A stretch of 64,000 bases of DNA from Lineus longissimus (Eukaryota; Nemertea; Pilidiophora; Heteronemertea; Lineidae). The translations under genes and the position numbers were made by a program. Positions within the stretch are counted from its first letter, which is position 1; each line of letters starts with the position of its first letter. The notes under the pieces were generated by a model. The model was not told the origin of the DNA, did not search any database, and saw only the letters and a program-made list of their open reading frames with translations. The stretch spans positions 14,574,501-14,638,500 of the forward strand of contig NC_088311.1 in assembly GCF_910592395.1 (NCBI RefSeq), given 5' to 3'. Shown here piece after piece: positions 29,461-39,407 of this stretch.

Positions 29461-31471
29461 TCTCTCGTCCCCGAGAGAAAAACACCAAATACTATATTGT
29501 CCATAATCCGTCGGAAAATGTTCGAAGTCCAGGGTCAGATCCTGGTGGCTTCCACGCTCCGATAGCGGCATATCCAGCCTTTCCTTCAATCCTCTATATA
29601 TATGTAATAAGGTGCCTGACGATTTTCCAGTACTTGTGGCGCTGGCAAAATTAAATGTAACTTTGCCAACACAGGAACTTTCCATGCTATTTCATCAAAC
29701 TCGGCAGACATGCGGTTAAGGACATTTATGTATGAGCAGAATTTGCGAAAAAGTATAGGAGTCCTCGGTCGCCCTTCGGAGTAATTAGTGTTTATTACAT
29801 TCAGGAACAATAGGCAGGAATGTTTCTATGTATCGATCTCTCACGTCCGTATAGGTTCGGCCAATTGCAATATTTGGATATCAGTCGCACTCCCACGGCT
29901 CCATACAAAAGCTCGCACTTTTGTTAATTATATCAGTATCGCAGAGTTATGTAAGTGTCTTACACATGCGTGTACATGTATCATTTATAACATGCTCTGC
30001 GATGACACACTCGTATGATATGGCATAGTAACGTCCAATAATAATTGTTCACGAGTTTGACTGACCACGGACTACACCCGGGAATAAGAAACGAAACTGT
30101 GTCCTCCAGGTGAGTAAAAATGCGTATAGCAGGAAATTGACTCCTGCCACTTCTGGCGCAATCTATACGTATATACGTCACACGGCGTATAAAATCTGTA
30201 CGGCCCAACCCTGGCATGGCTGTACATATCGGACGGACTATCCGATATTTCACTCTTCTTCCGCCTGCGTTCTCAACTCTATACATAACGATCCTTAAAA
30301 TTGGTTCTGAACGTTCCTTTAATCCAACAACTGCTGGTAATCCGAAATGTACTGTGTCCAATTATGACATGCACACTTGCATATAATAGAAAGACGACGG
30401 TACGCCGCACTGAGAGTCCAGGAAGCCACCTCCACAATAATAATGCAAGACATGATAGGTTGATCCTCTATGCTGACTGTCGTTATCCGAGTGAATATAT
30501 GTCCCATCCCAACCCATTTTTTTTTCTCTGTCGAACATGAAGGTTTACCGTTTTCTTGGATCCTAATTCACATAACCCAAAAGAAAAGGATTCTGCCATT
30601 CGCAGATTTTATTCGGTCCTCGTATCATTACCGTCATCACCTTCATGTTCTCTGTTGGCTACTTCTATTTTCTACAAAAAGATTAATTATATTATACTAA
30701 TAGTACCTATCATTACAGCGCAGTTCTCGTGCCTCGGTTTGGCCAATCTATATATCAAGATACATCTCAAGATACGGCATTCCAGATTGTGGCCTGGTCC
30801 TGTTTATATATATATCGTAACCATTAATACATAGTTCATTTTTGTAACCTACCGACACAAGGCGAGGGGCACATTTTGAGAAAGCTGGTCCTAGAAATTT
30901 AAATGGCAATTACCCAATGTAGTTATTTGCAAAGGTTCCTCTTACCAGAAATGCCGCCTCTTTCTCAAGGTTGACCCCGCACCTTGTTGCCGTGAGTCCG
31001 TTTTCTTCACTATTTCTGTCACAATCAATACACAGTTCTATACTGTGGATACGAATGCGCATATGAATTAAAATCAGATTAATCTTCAGAGTACGGAACC
31101 GGTTTCCTAAGAGTTCCAACTCCTTTATTCCAAGTAACTTTTCAATACTAAGTTAGTTCCCTCCGTCACTCATATACACCTAATATATATTACAATTCCC
31201 AACGTAATTCTACACTACAATCCAGCAAGCATTGCATAATTTCACTTCCTAATCCAAGCTACACCATTACGATCCTCCCTTGGCTGCAACTGGACCTGAA
31301 AGCAATACGTTATCATACCTGCGGATAAATTATATATTATTATTCTCCTACTTCTGTAATCAGTTGCCCTGAAATTACGACATATTACAAGCTGCAATGA
31401 AAGAAACTTATAATAGAAGGACCTAATTTTTCGGTGCGTTTTCTCCCTTCCTGTAGGTGGGCATTATGCAT
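29461..31471 (-). other. Long apparently noncoding region between env and the 3' LTR
   Basis: About 2 kb lie between the env stop and the PPT, which is unusually long. The largest minus-strand ORF is 126 codons (30361-29981) and has no recognisable domain. It might be UTR, regulatory RNA or a spliced accessory gene; the sequence does not decide. Confidence 0.5.
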
Positions 31472-34030
31472 CTAAGCCGTTTCAACAGATTTTTGTTGTG
31501 TTCTTGGTCTGGATTTCTTTTTACCCAAAGGGTAGTAGACCCGACTATAATATAAGGATAAATTGCATCTATAGTTCCCGCTCAGTAGTTCTTCTATCCT
31601 GCTGATATTTGTCGACATCACCCGAGTCAACTCTGGGAGATCTATGGCTAAGCCTGATGGATTATGTATTAACTCAAAATCATCGGGCCACTGAAAATTC
31701 AGGAATGGAATGCAACTTCCGGTTTTGAAGACTTTCAACCTAACTATATCATTCAAGGAGCAGGCCGCACCTACTTCAAAATCCAATGGGTGGCCAATGA
31801 CGGGTCGCAGTTTCAATTTTACGGCCAGTCGAGAATTAGTTATCTCCAGGGTCAGCCACGAGGTGCACTGATTTGTCTCGGAGACTACGAGTGCTCCGCA
31901 TTTATACAACAAATTTCGGCGAATCTTCCTGAATATCACATACATCATCATAAAGCCCACAAGACCAACAACAATGCTGATCAGCACCCGGTCCAGATCA
32001 ATCACGTCCTTGACGCCCTGTTCCAGTTCCACAATACTCTCCCGCTCGGCTTTCAAAATCCGGAATGCGAGAGTGGCAGAGCCATTCCCTGTGGTACGGT
32101 TCATCGCCCTGGCCATGGGTAAAGCATTCGCAACAGGCAGCATACCCGCCACCATCCTTCCACGGCACCACAGGTATAGCCCTAGCACAAGCGCTGTCAC
32201 AGACACAACCGTATTCAAGGTGTTCCATACCCAATCACCAGAGGAAAACCCTGAAAAACTTAGAACAGATGGATTAGATAGAGAGTCAGCCAACATGTCG
32301 CTTTTGGATGCATAAATTTGTGTGGATTTAACTGTACTTGCAGCCACGTGTTTGAAATCCAGGGAAAACTTTCTCTCCCGCTGTGTAATTTTTGACCAAT
32401 TACCCGATTTGATGTTGAAGGTTGGCAATTCAACCGGTATCGGTTCGCCAAAAGTGCTGCTACCCCTTATAGCGGAAAGATCCTTGTGGCTGTATAAGGC
32501 ATGCAGTACAGGTAAATTGGTTCCATGAAGATACGTCAAGTTGTTCTGGTGATTTGCGTCACATTGGCTGGCTCTGGGAAAGATTACCCAATGCCTGGCT
32601 TTAACACCACACTGGCAAGGTAAGCTTAACTTGCACATTACACAGGCCGGAATTGGGCGGGGTGACCTAGAGGGACACGTCAGGGACCAGGTGTCTTCTG
32701 AGCCTCCAGATACAAAATACATATTCTCGCCAATGGCCAACGCCCCTTCAAAGGGTGGCCCAAAATTATATCTGATATCACATAAATCATTAGCATCTGT
32801 GACATAATCGAAAAATAAGGCTGAGGCGCAGCTCAGTATGCTACTGGATTTCACACTCATCATCGCGGGGCAGTGTTTAACCTCGCTTCCCAGACAGGTC
32901 TGATACAAATCATTATTAAATTCCGCATACCACTGACCATCTCTGGTAACAGCAATATAGTCGGGAAGGCCCACAATCAAGGTAGAGTTGAATTTGCTGG
33001 TTGCATTAATTGGCAACGGCACAGCATTGATTGCGAATACATCCACATATCCAACAGATGCTGTGATGGGAATCTTTATGGTCACATACAGATTCTCATC
33101 ATCTTTGGTGAAGGATATATCTTTCACTTGGTAGTAGTAACTGATGGCAGAATGAGCGATGGTATATCCAGGTAGAACGGTTTCCAAGTTCACTCTAATG
33201 TGATCTAGGGTCCGTTTAATCTGATCAGGGGACACTATTTCGTGACTCAAATATCCTGTCAACAGTGTTTGAACACCGGACAACCATTGCCGGCTCTGGG
33301 CTTCTAAGGAAATCAAAGATTCCAGAAACAAGGCTAAATTTCTTTGCAACTGCAAGACCAACTTGACTACCAGTTGGAGGGTGTTCATCCTCTTTTCCAG
33401 CAGGGACAATTTGTTCCATGCCTTAGTGATGGCGGCATGATTTTCGTTTATCGCCTGGAACGCATTTTCGAATCGTTTATCTGTTGCGTTCATAAAAGAG
33501 GATAACTTGTTCCCCAACTTCTTTACTTGATCTGCAGTGGTCTTTGTGATAGCCTTGAAAGCATCAACATTATGCCGTACCGCGGCCAATTCGTCGTCCG
33601 TTGCGACACCAAACAAGGAATGGGCGAGATGCCCTATGCCAGGGAGGAAACTCCGTTTCGAACGGTCATTCGGCAGGCGAACATTGATAAGTTCCTTCAT
33701 GGTATTCATGGTTCCTTTTATCATTTCTACCGCTTCCCCTCTCTTTTGTTCGACCAGACCTATCACTTTGTGAATTTCATCACAAATGTCGAAAGACCCC
33801 GGAACATCCCGATGGGTTGCCCCACAGTTGTTCAAAGCAGCCGTCGGTAACTCGGGTAGTCGCATGAATGGCTTGACATAGGTCACCCTCCAGAACCCCT
33901 TTGCAAGGTTGGCGCTGGAGATCCTATGAAAGACCACCCCCATGTTATTTCGAATAACATAGTTTTGAGCTGCGTTACAGAGCCCAATCATGAGGTACAA
34001 GAACCTACCCACTTCACTTAATCTCTTCAT
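31472..34030 (-). CDS. env: Envelope glycoprotein (errantivirus/baculovirus F-like)
   Basis: This putative class I fusion protein would mediate entry into cells. The ORF is open from 34240, but the ATG at 34030 is preferred. It follows a likely splice acceptor and starts a signal-peptide-like stretch (MKRLSEVGRFLYLMIGLCNA). About 122 residues later comes a furin-type site RSKR and then a fusion-peptide-like SFLPGIGHLAHSLFG, the hallmark of F-type Env in insect errantiviruses. Long heptad-like helices follow, then Cys-rich beta regions, a transmembrane segment (NTVVSVTALVLGLYLW) and a second one (VLISIVVGLVGFMMMYVIF) about 70 residues on. An unusual 150-residue tail ends the 852-residue protein. 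No lesion is seen. Confidence 0.8.
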   Translation of the reverse strand: MKRLSEVGRFLYLMIGLCNAAQNYVIRNNMGVVFHRISSANLAKGFWRVTYVKPFMRLPELPTAALNNCGATHRDVPGSFDICDEIHKVIGLVEQKRGEAVEMIKGTMNTMKELINVRLPNDRSKRSFLPGIGHLAHSLFGVATDDELAAVRHNVDAFKAITKTTADQVKKLGNKLSSFMNATDKRFENAFQAINENHAAITKAWNKLSLLEKRMNTLQLVVKLVLQLQRNLALFLESLISLEAQSRQWLSGVQTLLTGYLSHEIVSPDQIKRTLDHIRVNLETVLPGYTIAHSAISYYYQVKDISFTKDDENLYVTIKIPITASVGYVDVFAINAVPLPINATSKFNSTLIVGLPDYIAVTRDGQWYAEFNNDLYQTCLGSEVKHCPAMMSVKSSSILSCASALFFDYVTDANDLCDIRYNFGPPFEGALAIGENMYFVSGGSEDTWSLTCPSRSPRPIPACVMCKLSLPCQCGVKARHWVIFPRASQCDANHQNNLTYLHGTNLPVLHALYSHKDLSAIRGSSTFGEPIPVELPTFNIKSGNWSKITQRERKFSLDFKHVAASTVKSTQIYASKSDMLADSLSNPSVLSFSGFSSGDWVWNTLNTVVSVTALVLGLYLWCRGRMVAGMLPVANALPMARAMNRTTGNGSATLAFRILKAERESIVELEQGVKDVIDLDRVLISIVVGLVGFMMMYVIFRKIRRNLLYKCGALVVSETNQCTSWLTLEITNSRLAVKLKLRPVIGHPLDFEVGAACSLNDIVRLKVFKTGSCIPFLNFQWPDDFELIHNPSGLAIDLPELTRVMSTNISRIEELLSGNYRCNLSLYYSRVYYPLGKKKSRPRTQQKSVETA

Positions 34031-34074
34031 TGTTTGTTTGTTTGTTTGTTTGTTATTTTTGTTCTCTCTGGCAA

Positions 34075-34100
34075 CCTGAAAAAACCAAGGATTATATGCT
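34075..34100 (-). promoter_or_regulatory. Candidate splice acceptor for env mRNA
   Basis: On the element strand, CTTGGTTTTTTCAG/GTTGCC has a pyrimidine tract and AG 45 bases before the env ATG at 34030. Retroviral env is normally made from a spliced RNA. The matching donor was not located. Confidence 0.5.
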
Positions 34101-34240
34101 ATGAGCCAATGCAATCGCGATCGCACGAAATAAATATCCCCCTCGTTCATGATTCCCCCGTGAGTTATACCAACAGCTGCTCCAAAAAAAACTATATAAT
34201 AAAAAAATCCATTATCGGTATAATAACATAGCCTAATCAA

Positions 34241-34355
34241 CGTCCTCGGCCTGTAGCGGAAAATTTATGTACACATTAAGTTACTCTAGTCTATATACAA
34301 CCAATATTATGTAAAACAAGCGAACATATCTGAGTCATGTCAATCTACGTTTTGA
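34241..34355. other. Short pol-env spacer
   Basis: 115 bp without coding content between the pol stop and the open frame that precedes env. Confidence 0.6.
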
Positions 34356-37300
34356 TTATTGTTTTCGTTTTGTCCATCGCCCATGGCCTTTCCGACGACG
34401 CGGTTTTTGTGCCCTTTCCTGCTCATAGTCCGCCACAACGGACCCTGGTATGTGTTCAGCTGGTTCCCAGGTACTAAATCCAGGAGCACAGTCCTTCCAT
34501 TTCACCTTATATTGAAGTCTTCCGGCTCGCGTCCGCTTATTTATCAGTTTTTCTATGTCATATTCTTCGTCCGAAGCCTCACTTGGCTCCTTTTCTGACT
34601 CGGTTAATGGTTCCTCTTCTCCTTCATCCCCCTTGTCACTTCCCTCGGACAACCCCAAATCAGATTCATTCTTCTCTCGTTCCTCCTTTTTAATTTCTTT
34701 TTCCTCCTCTTCTTTTTCTTTTTCTTTTTCGTCCTCTTCTCTTAGCTGGTCGCCTGGAATGAAATCTGCTGTTTCATCCTCTATCTCCTCGTATTCCTCT
34801 GCTAGTTCAGGTAAAGGAAGATCCCTCCTCTCCTGGCCATAGTACGGCTTCATCCGATTACAATGCACCACCTGGGGTAACTTCCGATTCTGGAAATTCC
34901 GTAGCTTAAAGTTCACTACACTCAACTTCTCCACAATGGTAAAGGGTCCACACCAAAATTTTCCCAGTGTCCGTTTTCCTCCTGGACTTTGCACTCGAGG
35001 CACATACAGCCAACATAGTTGACCGACTTGCCACCCAATCGGCCTGGATTTGACATCATAATTCCGTTTCATCCTCTCTCGAGCTTTGTCAAGGTTTTCC
35101 TTCGCAATCTCATGGATCATTTCTATGGTTTGGATGGTCACCTCCAGATGCTCCATGATATCTCTCTTCTTTGTTTGCGGCTTGTAGAGACTAGCATCCA
35201 TTGGCAACAGTGGATGCCGCCCAAACATCAGGAAAAATGGAGAGTACAAAGTGCTTTCCGTGGAAGGAGAGGAGTTGAAAGCAAACGTGAGTCCCTCCAG
35301 ATAGAGATCCCAATCCGTTTGCTGGTCGTTAACAAAGATCGCCAAACGCGTAGCCATCGTACGATTGAAACGCTCAACTCCCCCTTGTGACATTGGATGG
35401 TACGCAGTGGAGTTGACCTTTGTCATGTTACAAAGTGTACACAACTCCTGAATGAGCTTCCCTGTGAAATCTTTTGCTTGGTCTGTATGAAGAATACGGA
35501 AGGCTCCAAAATTGCATATCAGTCTTTTGAATATCACTTCCGCAATCTCAGCAGCAGTTTGTGTTTTCAAGGGGTAACACTGCACAAATTTCGTGAAGTG
35601 GTCTTGCAGTACCAATATGTACTTGTTTCCCCTGGCAGTTTCTCGTAAGGGGCCCTTGATATCGCAAACGACCCTTTCCCAAACCTCAGATGATTCTATC
35701 ACTTGGAGAGGTGCCCTTGGCGGTCTTGGAGGAGTCTTTCTGGCCTGACAACCTTGGCAAGATCTACAGTAGTCGGTGCAATGTTGCCGCATTCTTTCCC
35801 AGAAGTACTTCACCTGTAATTTTGCCAGGGTACGTTCAACACCGAAATGCCCTCCTGTGCATGGATCATCATGGGCCCAAATCAGCATTTCATTCTGCAT
35901 CGATGATGGGACCACAATTTGGTACCTAAGATACTGCCCTTTCGGCTTCTTTTCTTCCACCCTTACGTGGCGCAGTATTCCATCGTCGTCTAGGTCATAT
36001 GCAGTAGATACCTTCTGTACCCAGTGGTTTTGCTTTTTGTCCAGTGGCAGGATTGAGTCCTTTAGGTAATCTATCATATCCTTCAGTTCAGGATCTTCAC
36101 TCTGGCGTTGTTTTAGGTCTTCCACGTCCACTCCAGGTACTGTCAAGGACCTAATCTGCTTCCCCTCATCAGAAGGTAGCCTGGACAGCGCATCCGTCAC
36201 TGGGAGTAACCTTCCATTTTCATGAACAATGGAAAAGTCATAGGTCTGGATTGCCAAGGACCAGCGCAGGAGTCTAGGGTTGTTGTCCTTGCACCTCATT
36301 AGCCAGACCAACGCCTTGTGATCGGTCACGCAGACAAAATGAGAGCCACTTAGATATACCCTGTACCTTTTCAAAGCCTCCAGTATGCCCAGACATTCCT
36401 TCTCACTGGTGCAGAAGTTTCTTTCTCGCCGACTTAGTATCCGTCCTCCATAGCATATCACCTTCATCACTCCATCCACCTTCTGACACAACATGTTCCC
36501 CAGTGCCACATCACATGCATCAGTGTAGACAGTGAATTCCACTTCCTCTCGTGGATAAGCCAGCATTATCGGTTCACTACAAAGTGCCTCCTTTACCTTT
36601 TCCAACGCCTCTTGGCAGTCATTTGACCACTGGAATGGTACATTGGCTTGCAGCAGTCGTGTCATGGGTGCACACATCTTTGCATAGTCCTTGATAAACC
36701 GGCGGTAGTATCCGCTCATTCCGAGTACTCTTCGCAAGGCTTTTGTATTGCTGGGTGGACTCATATCCTTTATGATACTGCATTTAGCTGGATCTGGGGT
36801 CACGCCCTCTCCGGAAATCTGGTGACCTAAGTAGGTGACATGTTTACGTGCCCAGGTGCACTTTCCAGGTTGCAGTTTTAGGTTGTATTTCCGGAAGCGT
36901 TGCAGCACCTCTTCCAGTCGATTCAAATGTACCTCAAATGTTGGGCCGTAGATTATTATATCATCAATGTAACAGAAGCATGAATTTCCTTGTAACCCAG
37001 CGAGGACAATATTCATTGTGCGTGTGAACTCTGCTGGTGAAATGGCCAAGCCAAATGGTAGCACATTAAAGCTGTACAAGTTGTCCTCCATCACTATCGA
37101 GCAGATCTCGCTACTTTGGGCATCTAATTTCAGTTGCCAAAATCCGCTAGCCAAATCTAGGCAAGTAAAATACTTGGGAGCGCCTTGCCCCAAGCCCAGA
37201 CTCAGAGTTTCTTCGATGTTTGGCAGTGGGTGGCGATCCTTTTTGATTACTTTGTTCACGGCGCGCAGGTCCGCGCATATTCTCCATTTCCCATTCGCTT

Positions 37301-39407
37301 TCTTCACCATCACCACTGGGCTTGCCCAAGCTGACTTTGATTCCCGGACTACCCCTCGTTTCATCATATCTTCCACGTTTTCTCTCAAGGCCCGCCGCTG
37401 GGGAAAACTGGTCCTGTATGGCCGCTGGTGAATGGGAGGGTGTCCTTGTACATCAATGTGTACCTCTCCTACTGTACACGCCCCCATGTCCTCCGGGCCG
37501 GCTGCTAACAAATCCTGGTATTCGCGAAGTACAGCTTTCAATTGATCTTTTTGCTCGTCATTGATATCCGCAGCCGATAAGTCCAAGTGATCAACTGCTT
37601 CTTTTCCTCCGTACTTCGGCTCTTCATGGTCCCTCTCTTCAATCAGCTCCTCTGGGTACTGCACCAGCTCTATCATCCCATCTCGCTTATCAGATTCATT
37701 GTGACCAATGAGGTTTTCAGGTACTTTATCATCAGATTGCTCATTCTCCCCTTCATTAAAATCCACCTCGATCACCTCCTCTGGATCCACGACATCAATA
37801 TGACCAAGAAGTGTCCCTGGTTTCAAATGAACTCGCTTACTTTTTGCATTCAGCAAGCAGATTGGTATCTTCCCCTCCTTGATTCTGCAAATGCCTTTAG
37901 CCCCAAGCAATCCGAACTCATCCAGGGTTACGTCATTCCCATTAAACAGTACCATAGTTCCATCCTGCAGATCCTCTTGCTTTACAAATAACTCCCTTCC
38001 TCCAGGTTTATTGCTCTGGACACAGACACTTCCAAATACTATTTGCTCACACCTACCATCTATGGGTTGTTCTTCCTCCAATATCACCTTAACTGTCTTG
38101 TTTAAGCCAATAGTTCCCAGCAGTGGAATGTGATGCTTCTCATCCAGTATTAGTTCCTTTTTGGCAAATGAAATTGACGCTCCGTGTTTCTGAAGGAAAT
38201 CACATCCTAAAATTATTGGGATCGAAATTGGCAGGTCCAATATCACTAGAGGATGGGTGACCAGAGTGCCAGCCAAATTCATCTTTACTGCTATCTCACC
38301 TGCTACCTCTAAAGTCTCTCCATTAACAGCCTGGCACTCCTTTACTGGTGACGCAGTCGGCTTTAGTTTGCTCAGTACGGGGTGATTCCTCCAGAACTGC
38401 TTTACTATACAGGAGGTTTCCGCTCCGGTGTCTATAAGAACGACATTCTTATTTTCCCCAATCTCGGCTTCCATTGTGCTGGAAAGTCCCGCAACTCTTC
38501 TTCTCGATGTACTCTCATTACAATCTCCAATTCCATCAGCTCCAGGTAGCTCCTCCCAAAGTCCTCCATTACTTCCTTCTCCCTCATCCTCTTCGCAGGA
38601 GTCTTCCAAATCTTCAGGTATATCTACTACTACTTCTGGACACCGCACCCCTTCTAAATCCATAAGGGGACCTAGCGGCACTTTGGCAATTTTCTCCTCT
38701 ACACCAAGGTTGTTCTCTTGATGCATTTGTATTCTTTCGTCCTCTTCTTTCCTCGCCCTAGACGAGGCAAGGGTGTCTGATATGCGTAAAATATTTCTTT
38801 GACCCTCCGGGGTGGTTTCACAACCAGTCTGGGTATACAGCTTACTGTCTCCATCGGGTACAAGTAACACGTCTGTTGGAAGAGGCTGGCAATCTGGCTT
38901 GTGAAGGTAATTTGTCATCCCACATCCATCAAGTTGTACCTTCCTCGCGTCATTGTAATCCCATCCACCTGTTCGATGGTCTGGTTCTGATAGTTCCCGG
39001 AATGCTTCGAAAGGGAGGAGGGATGTAACTGGATTATGGGGGTGAAACATCCCATGTGCATCAGTTCTCTCCTCCTGGTGGCAAGCCAGGTTATGATAAT
39101 CTACGTCGAGCATTTTAACTGGATGATGGGGGTGAAACATCCCATGTACGTCAGTTTGCTCATTCTGAAGATAACCCATGTTCAATTGCTGAGCGTCGAA
39201 AGTCGGAACGAAATTGGTATCGAAAGGTACCGTCCAATTGCTAGCTCTAGGAAGGTTTGACGTAGAGAAACGCAAGTTCTCTGACCCTGACTGCTCTATG
39301 TTTATATTTGATTTCCTAAAATTATCTCTTAATTCGCTGAATTCAGGTCCGTGTGCCATGTCCGAATAGTTGTCCGTCACACGGACCACCCTTAGTTTAA
39401 ATCCCGT
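34356..39407 (-). CDS. pol: Gypsy Pol polyprotein (protease, RT, RNase H, integrase, chromodomain)
   Basis: The open frame begins after a TAG at 39410-39408 and overlaps the end of gag; it has no ATG near its start, so it is expected to be made by -1 frameshifting. Counting from the GTG at 39389 (1677 residues), about 300 residues of unassigned, partly repeated sequence precede the protease DTGA (320-323). The RT follows with FTCLDLASGFWQL and YIDD (817-820), then RNase H (YTDACDVALG). The integrase has an HHCC finger (about 1172-1220) and D,D,E residues in VCDIKG, HTDQAKDF and GGVERF (E1339). A GPF-type segment and a C-terminal chromodomain (about 1605-1650, YKVKWKDCAPGFSTWEP) end it. An acidic Glu/Lys run precedes the chromodomain. 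All motifs look intact. Confidence 0.95.
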   Translation of the reverse strand, partial: TGFKLRVVRVTDNYSDMAHGPEFSELRDNFRKSNINIEQSGSENLRFSTSNLPRASNWTVPFDTNFVPTFDAQQLNMGYLQNEQTDVHGMFHPHHPVKMLDVDYHNLACHQEERTDAHGMFHPHNPVTSLLPFEAFRELSEPDHRTGGWDYNDARKVQLDGCGMTNYLHKPDCQPLPTDVLLVPDGDSKLYTQTGCETTPEGQRNILRISDTLASSRARKEEDERIQMHQENNLGVEEKIAKVPLGPLMDLEGVRCPEVVVDIPEDLEDSCEEDEGEGSNGGLWEELPGADGIGDCNESTSRRRVAGLSSTMEAEIGENKNVVLIDTGAETSCIVKQFWRNHPVLSKLKPTASPVKECQAVNGETLEVAGEIAVKMNLAGTLVTHPLVILDLPISIPIILGCDFLQKHGASISFAKKELILDEKHHIPLLGTIGLNKTVKVILEEEQPIDGRCEQIVFGSVCVQSNKPGGRELFVKQEDLQDGTMVLFNGNDVTLDEFGLLGAKGICRIKEGKIPICLLNAKSKRVHLKPGTLLGHIDVVDPEEVIEVDFNEGENEQSDDKVPENLIGHNESDKRDGMIELVQYPEELIEERDHEEPKYGGKEAVDHLDLSAADINDEQKDQLKAVLREYQDLLAAGPEDMGACTVGEVHIDVQGHPPIHQRPYRTSFPQRRALRENVEDMMKRGVVRESKSAWASPVVMVKKANGKWRICADLRAVNKVIKKDRHPLPNIEETLSLGLGQGAPKYFTCLDLASGFWQLKLDAQSSEICSIVMEDNLYSFNVLPFGLAISPAEFTRTMNIVLAGLQGNSCFCYIDDIIIYGPTFEVHLNRLEEVLQRFRKYNLKLQPGKCTWARKHVTYLGHQISGEGVTPDPAKCSIIKDMSPPSNTKALRRVLGMSGYYRRFIKDYAKMCAPMTRLLQANVPFQWSNDCQEALEKVKEALCSEPIMLAYPREEVEFTVYTDACDVALGNMLCQKVDGVMKVICYGGRILSRRERNFCTSEKECLGILEALKRYRVYLSGSHFVCVTDHKALVWLMRCKDNNPRLLRWSLAIQTYDFSIVHENGRLLPVTDALSRLPSDEGKQIRSLTVPGVDVEDLKQRQSEDPELKDMIDYLKDSILPLDKKQNHWVQKVSTAYDLDDDGILRHVRVEEKKPKGQYLRYQIVVPSSMQNEMLIWAHDDPCTGGHFGVERTLAKLQVKYFWERMRQHCTDYCRSCQGCQARKTPPRPPRAPLQVIESSEVWERVVCDIKGPLRETARGNKYILVLQDHFTKFVQCYPLKTQTAAEIAEVIFKRLICNFGAFRILHTDQAKDFTGKLIQELCTLCNMTKVNSTAYHPMSQGGVERFNRTMATRLAIFVNDQQTDWDLYLEGLTFAFNSSPSTESTLYSPFFLMFGRHPLLPMDASLYKPQTKKRDIMEHLEVTIQTIEMIHEIAKENLDKARERMKRNYDVKSRPIGWQVGQLCWLYVPRVQSPGGKRTLGKFWCGPFTIVEKLSVVNFKLRNFQNRKLPQVVHCNRMKPYYGQERRDLPLPELAEEYEEIEDETADFIPGDQLREEDEKEKEKEEEEKEIKKEEREKNESDLGLSEGSDKGDEGEEEPLTESEKEPSEASDEEYDIEKLINKRTRAGRLQYKVKWKDCAPGFSTWEPAEHIPGSVVADYEQERAQKPRRRKGHGRWTKRKQ
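39346..39401 (-). promoter_or_regulatory. -1 ribosomal frameshift signal (gag-pol)
   Basis: In the gag frame the end reads GAT TTA AAC TAA, which contains the slippery heptamer T TTA AAC (39401-39395). After a 7-nt spacer (39394-39388) comes a perfect 10-bp stem, GGTCCGTGTG (39387-39378) with CACACGGACC (39355-39346), closing a 22-nt loop. Slipping by -1 enters the pol frame exactly. Confidence 0.85.

Noticed and set aside
34555-34842. Ser-rich 95-codon plus-strand ORF opposite pol
   Set aside because: It mirrors the Glu/Lys-rich run of the pol C-terminus on the other strand.
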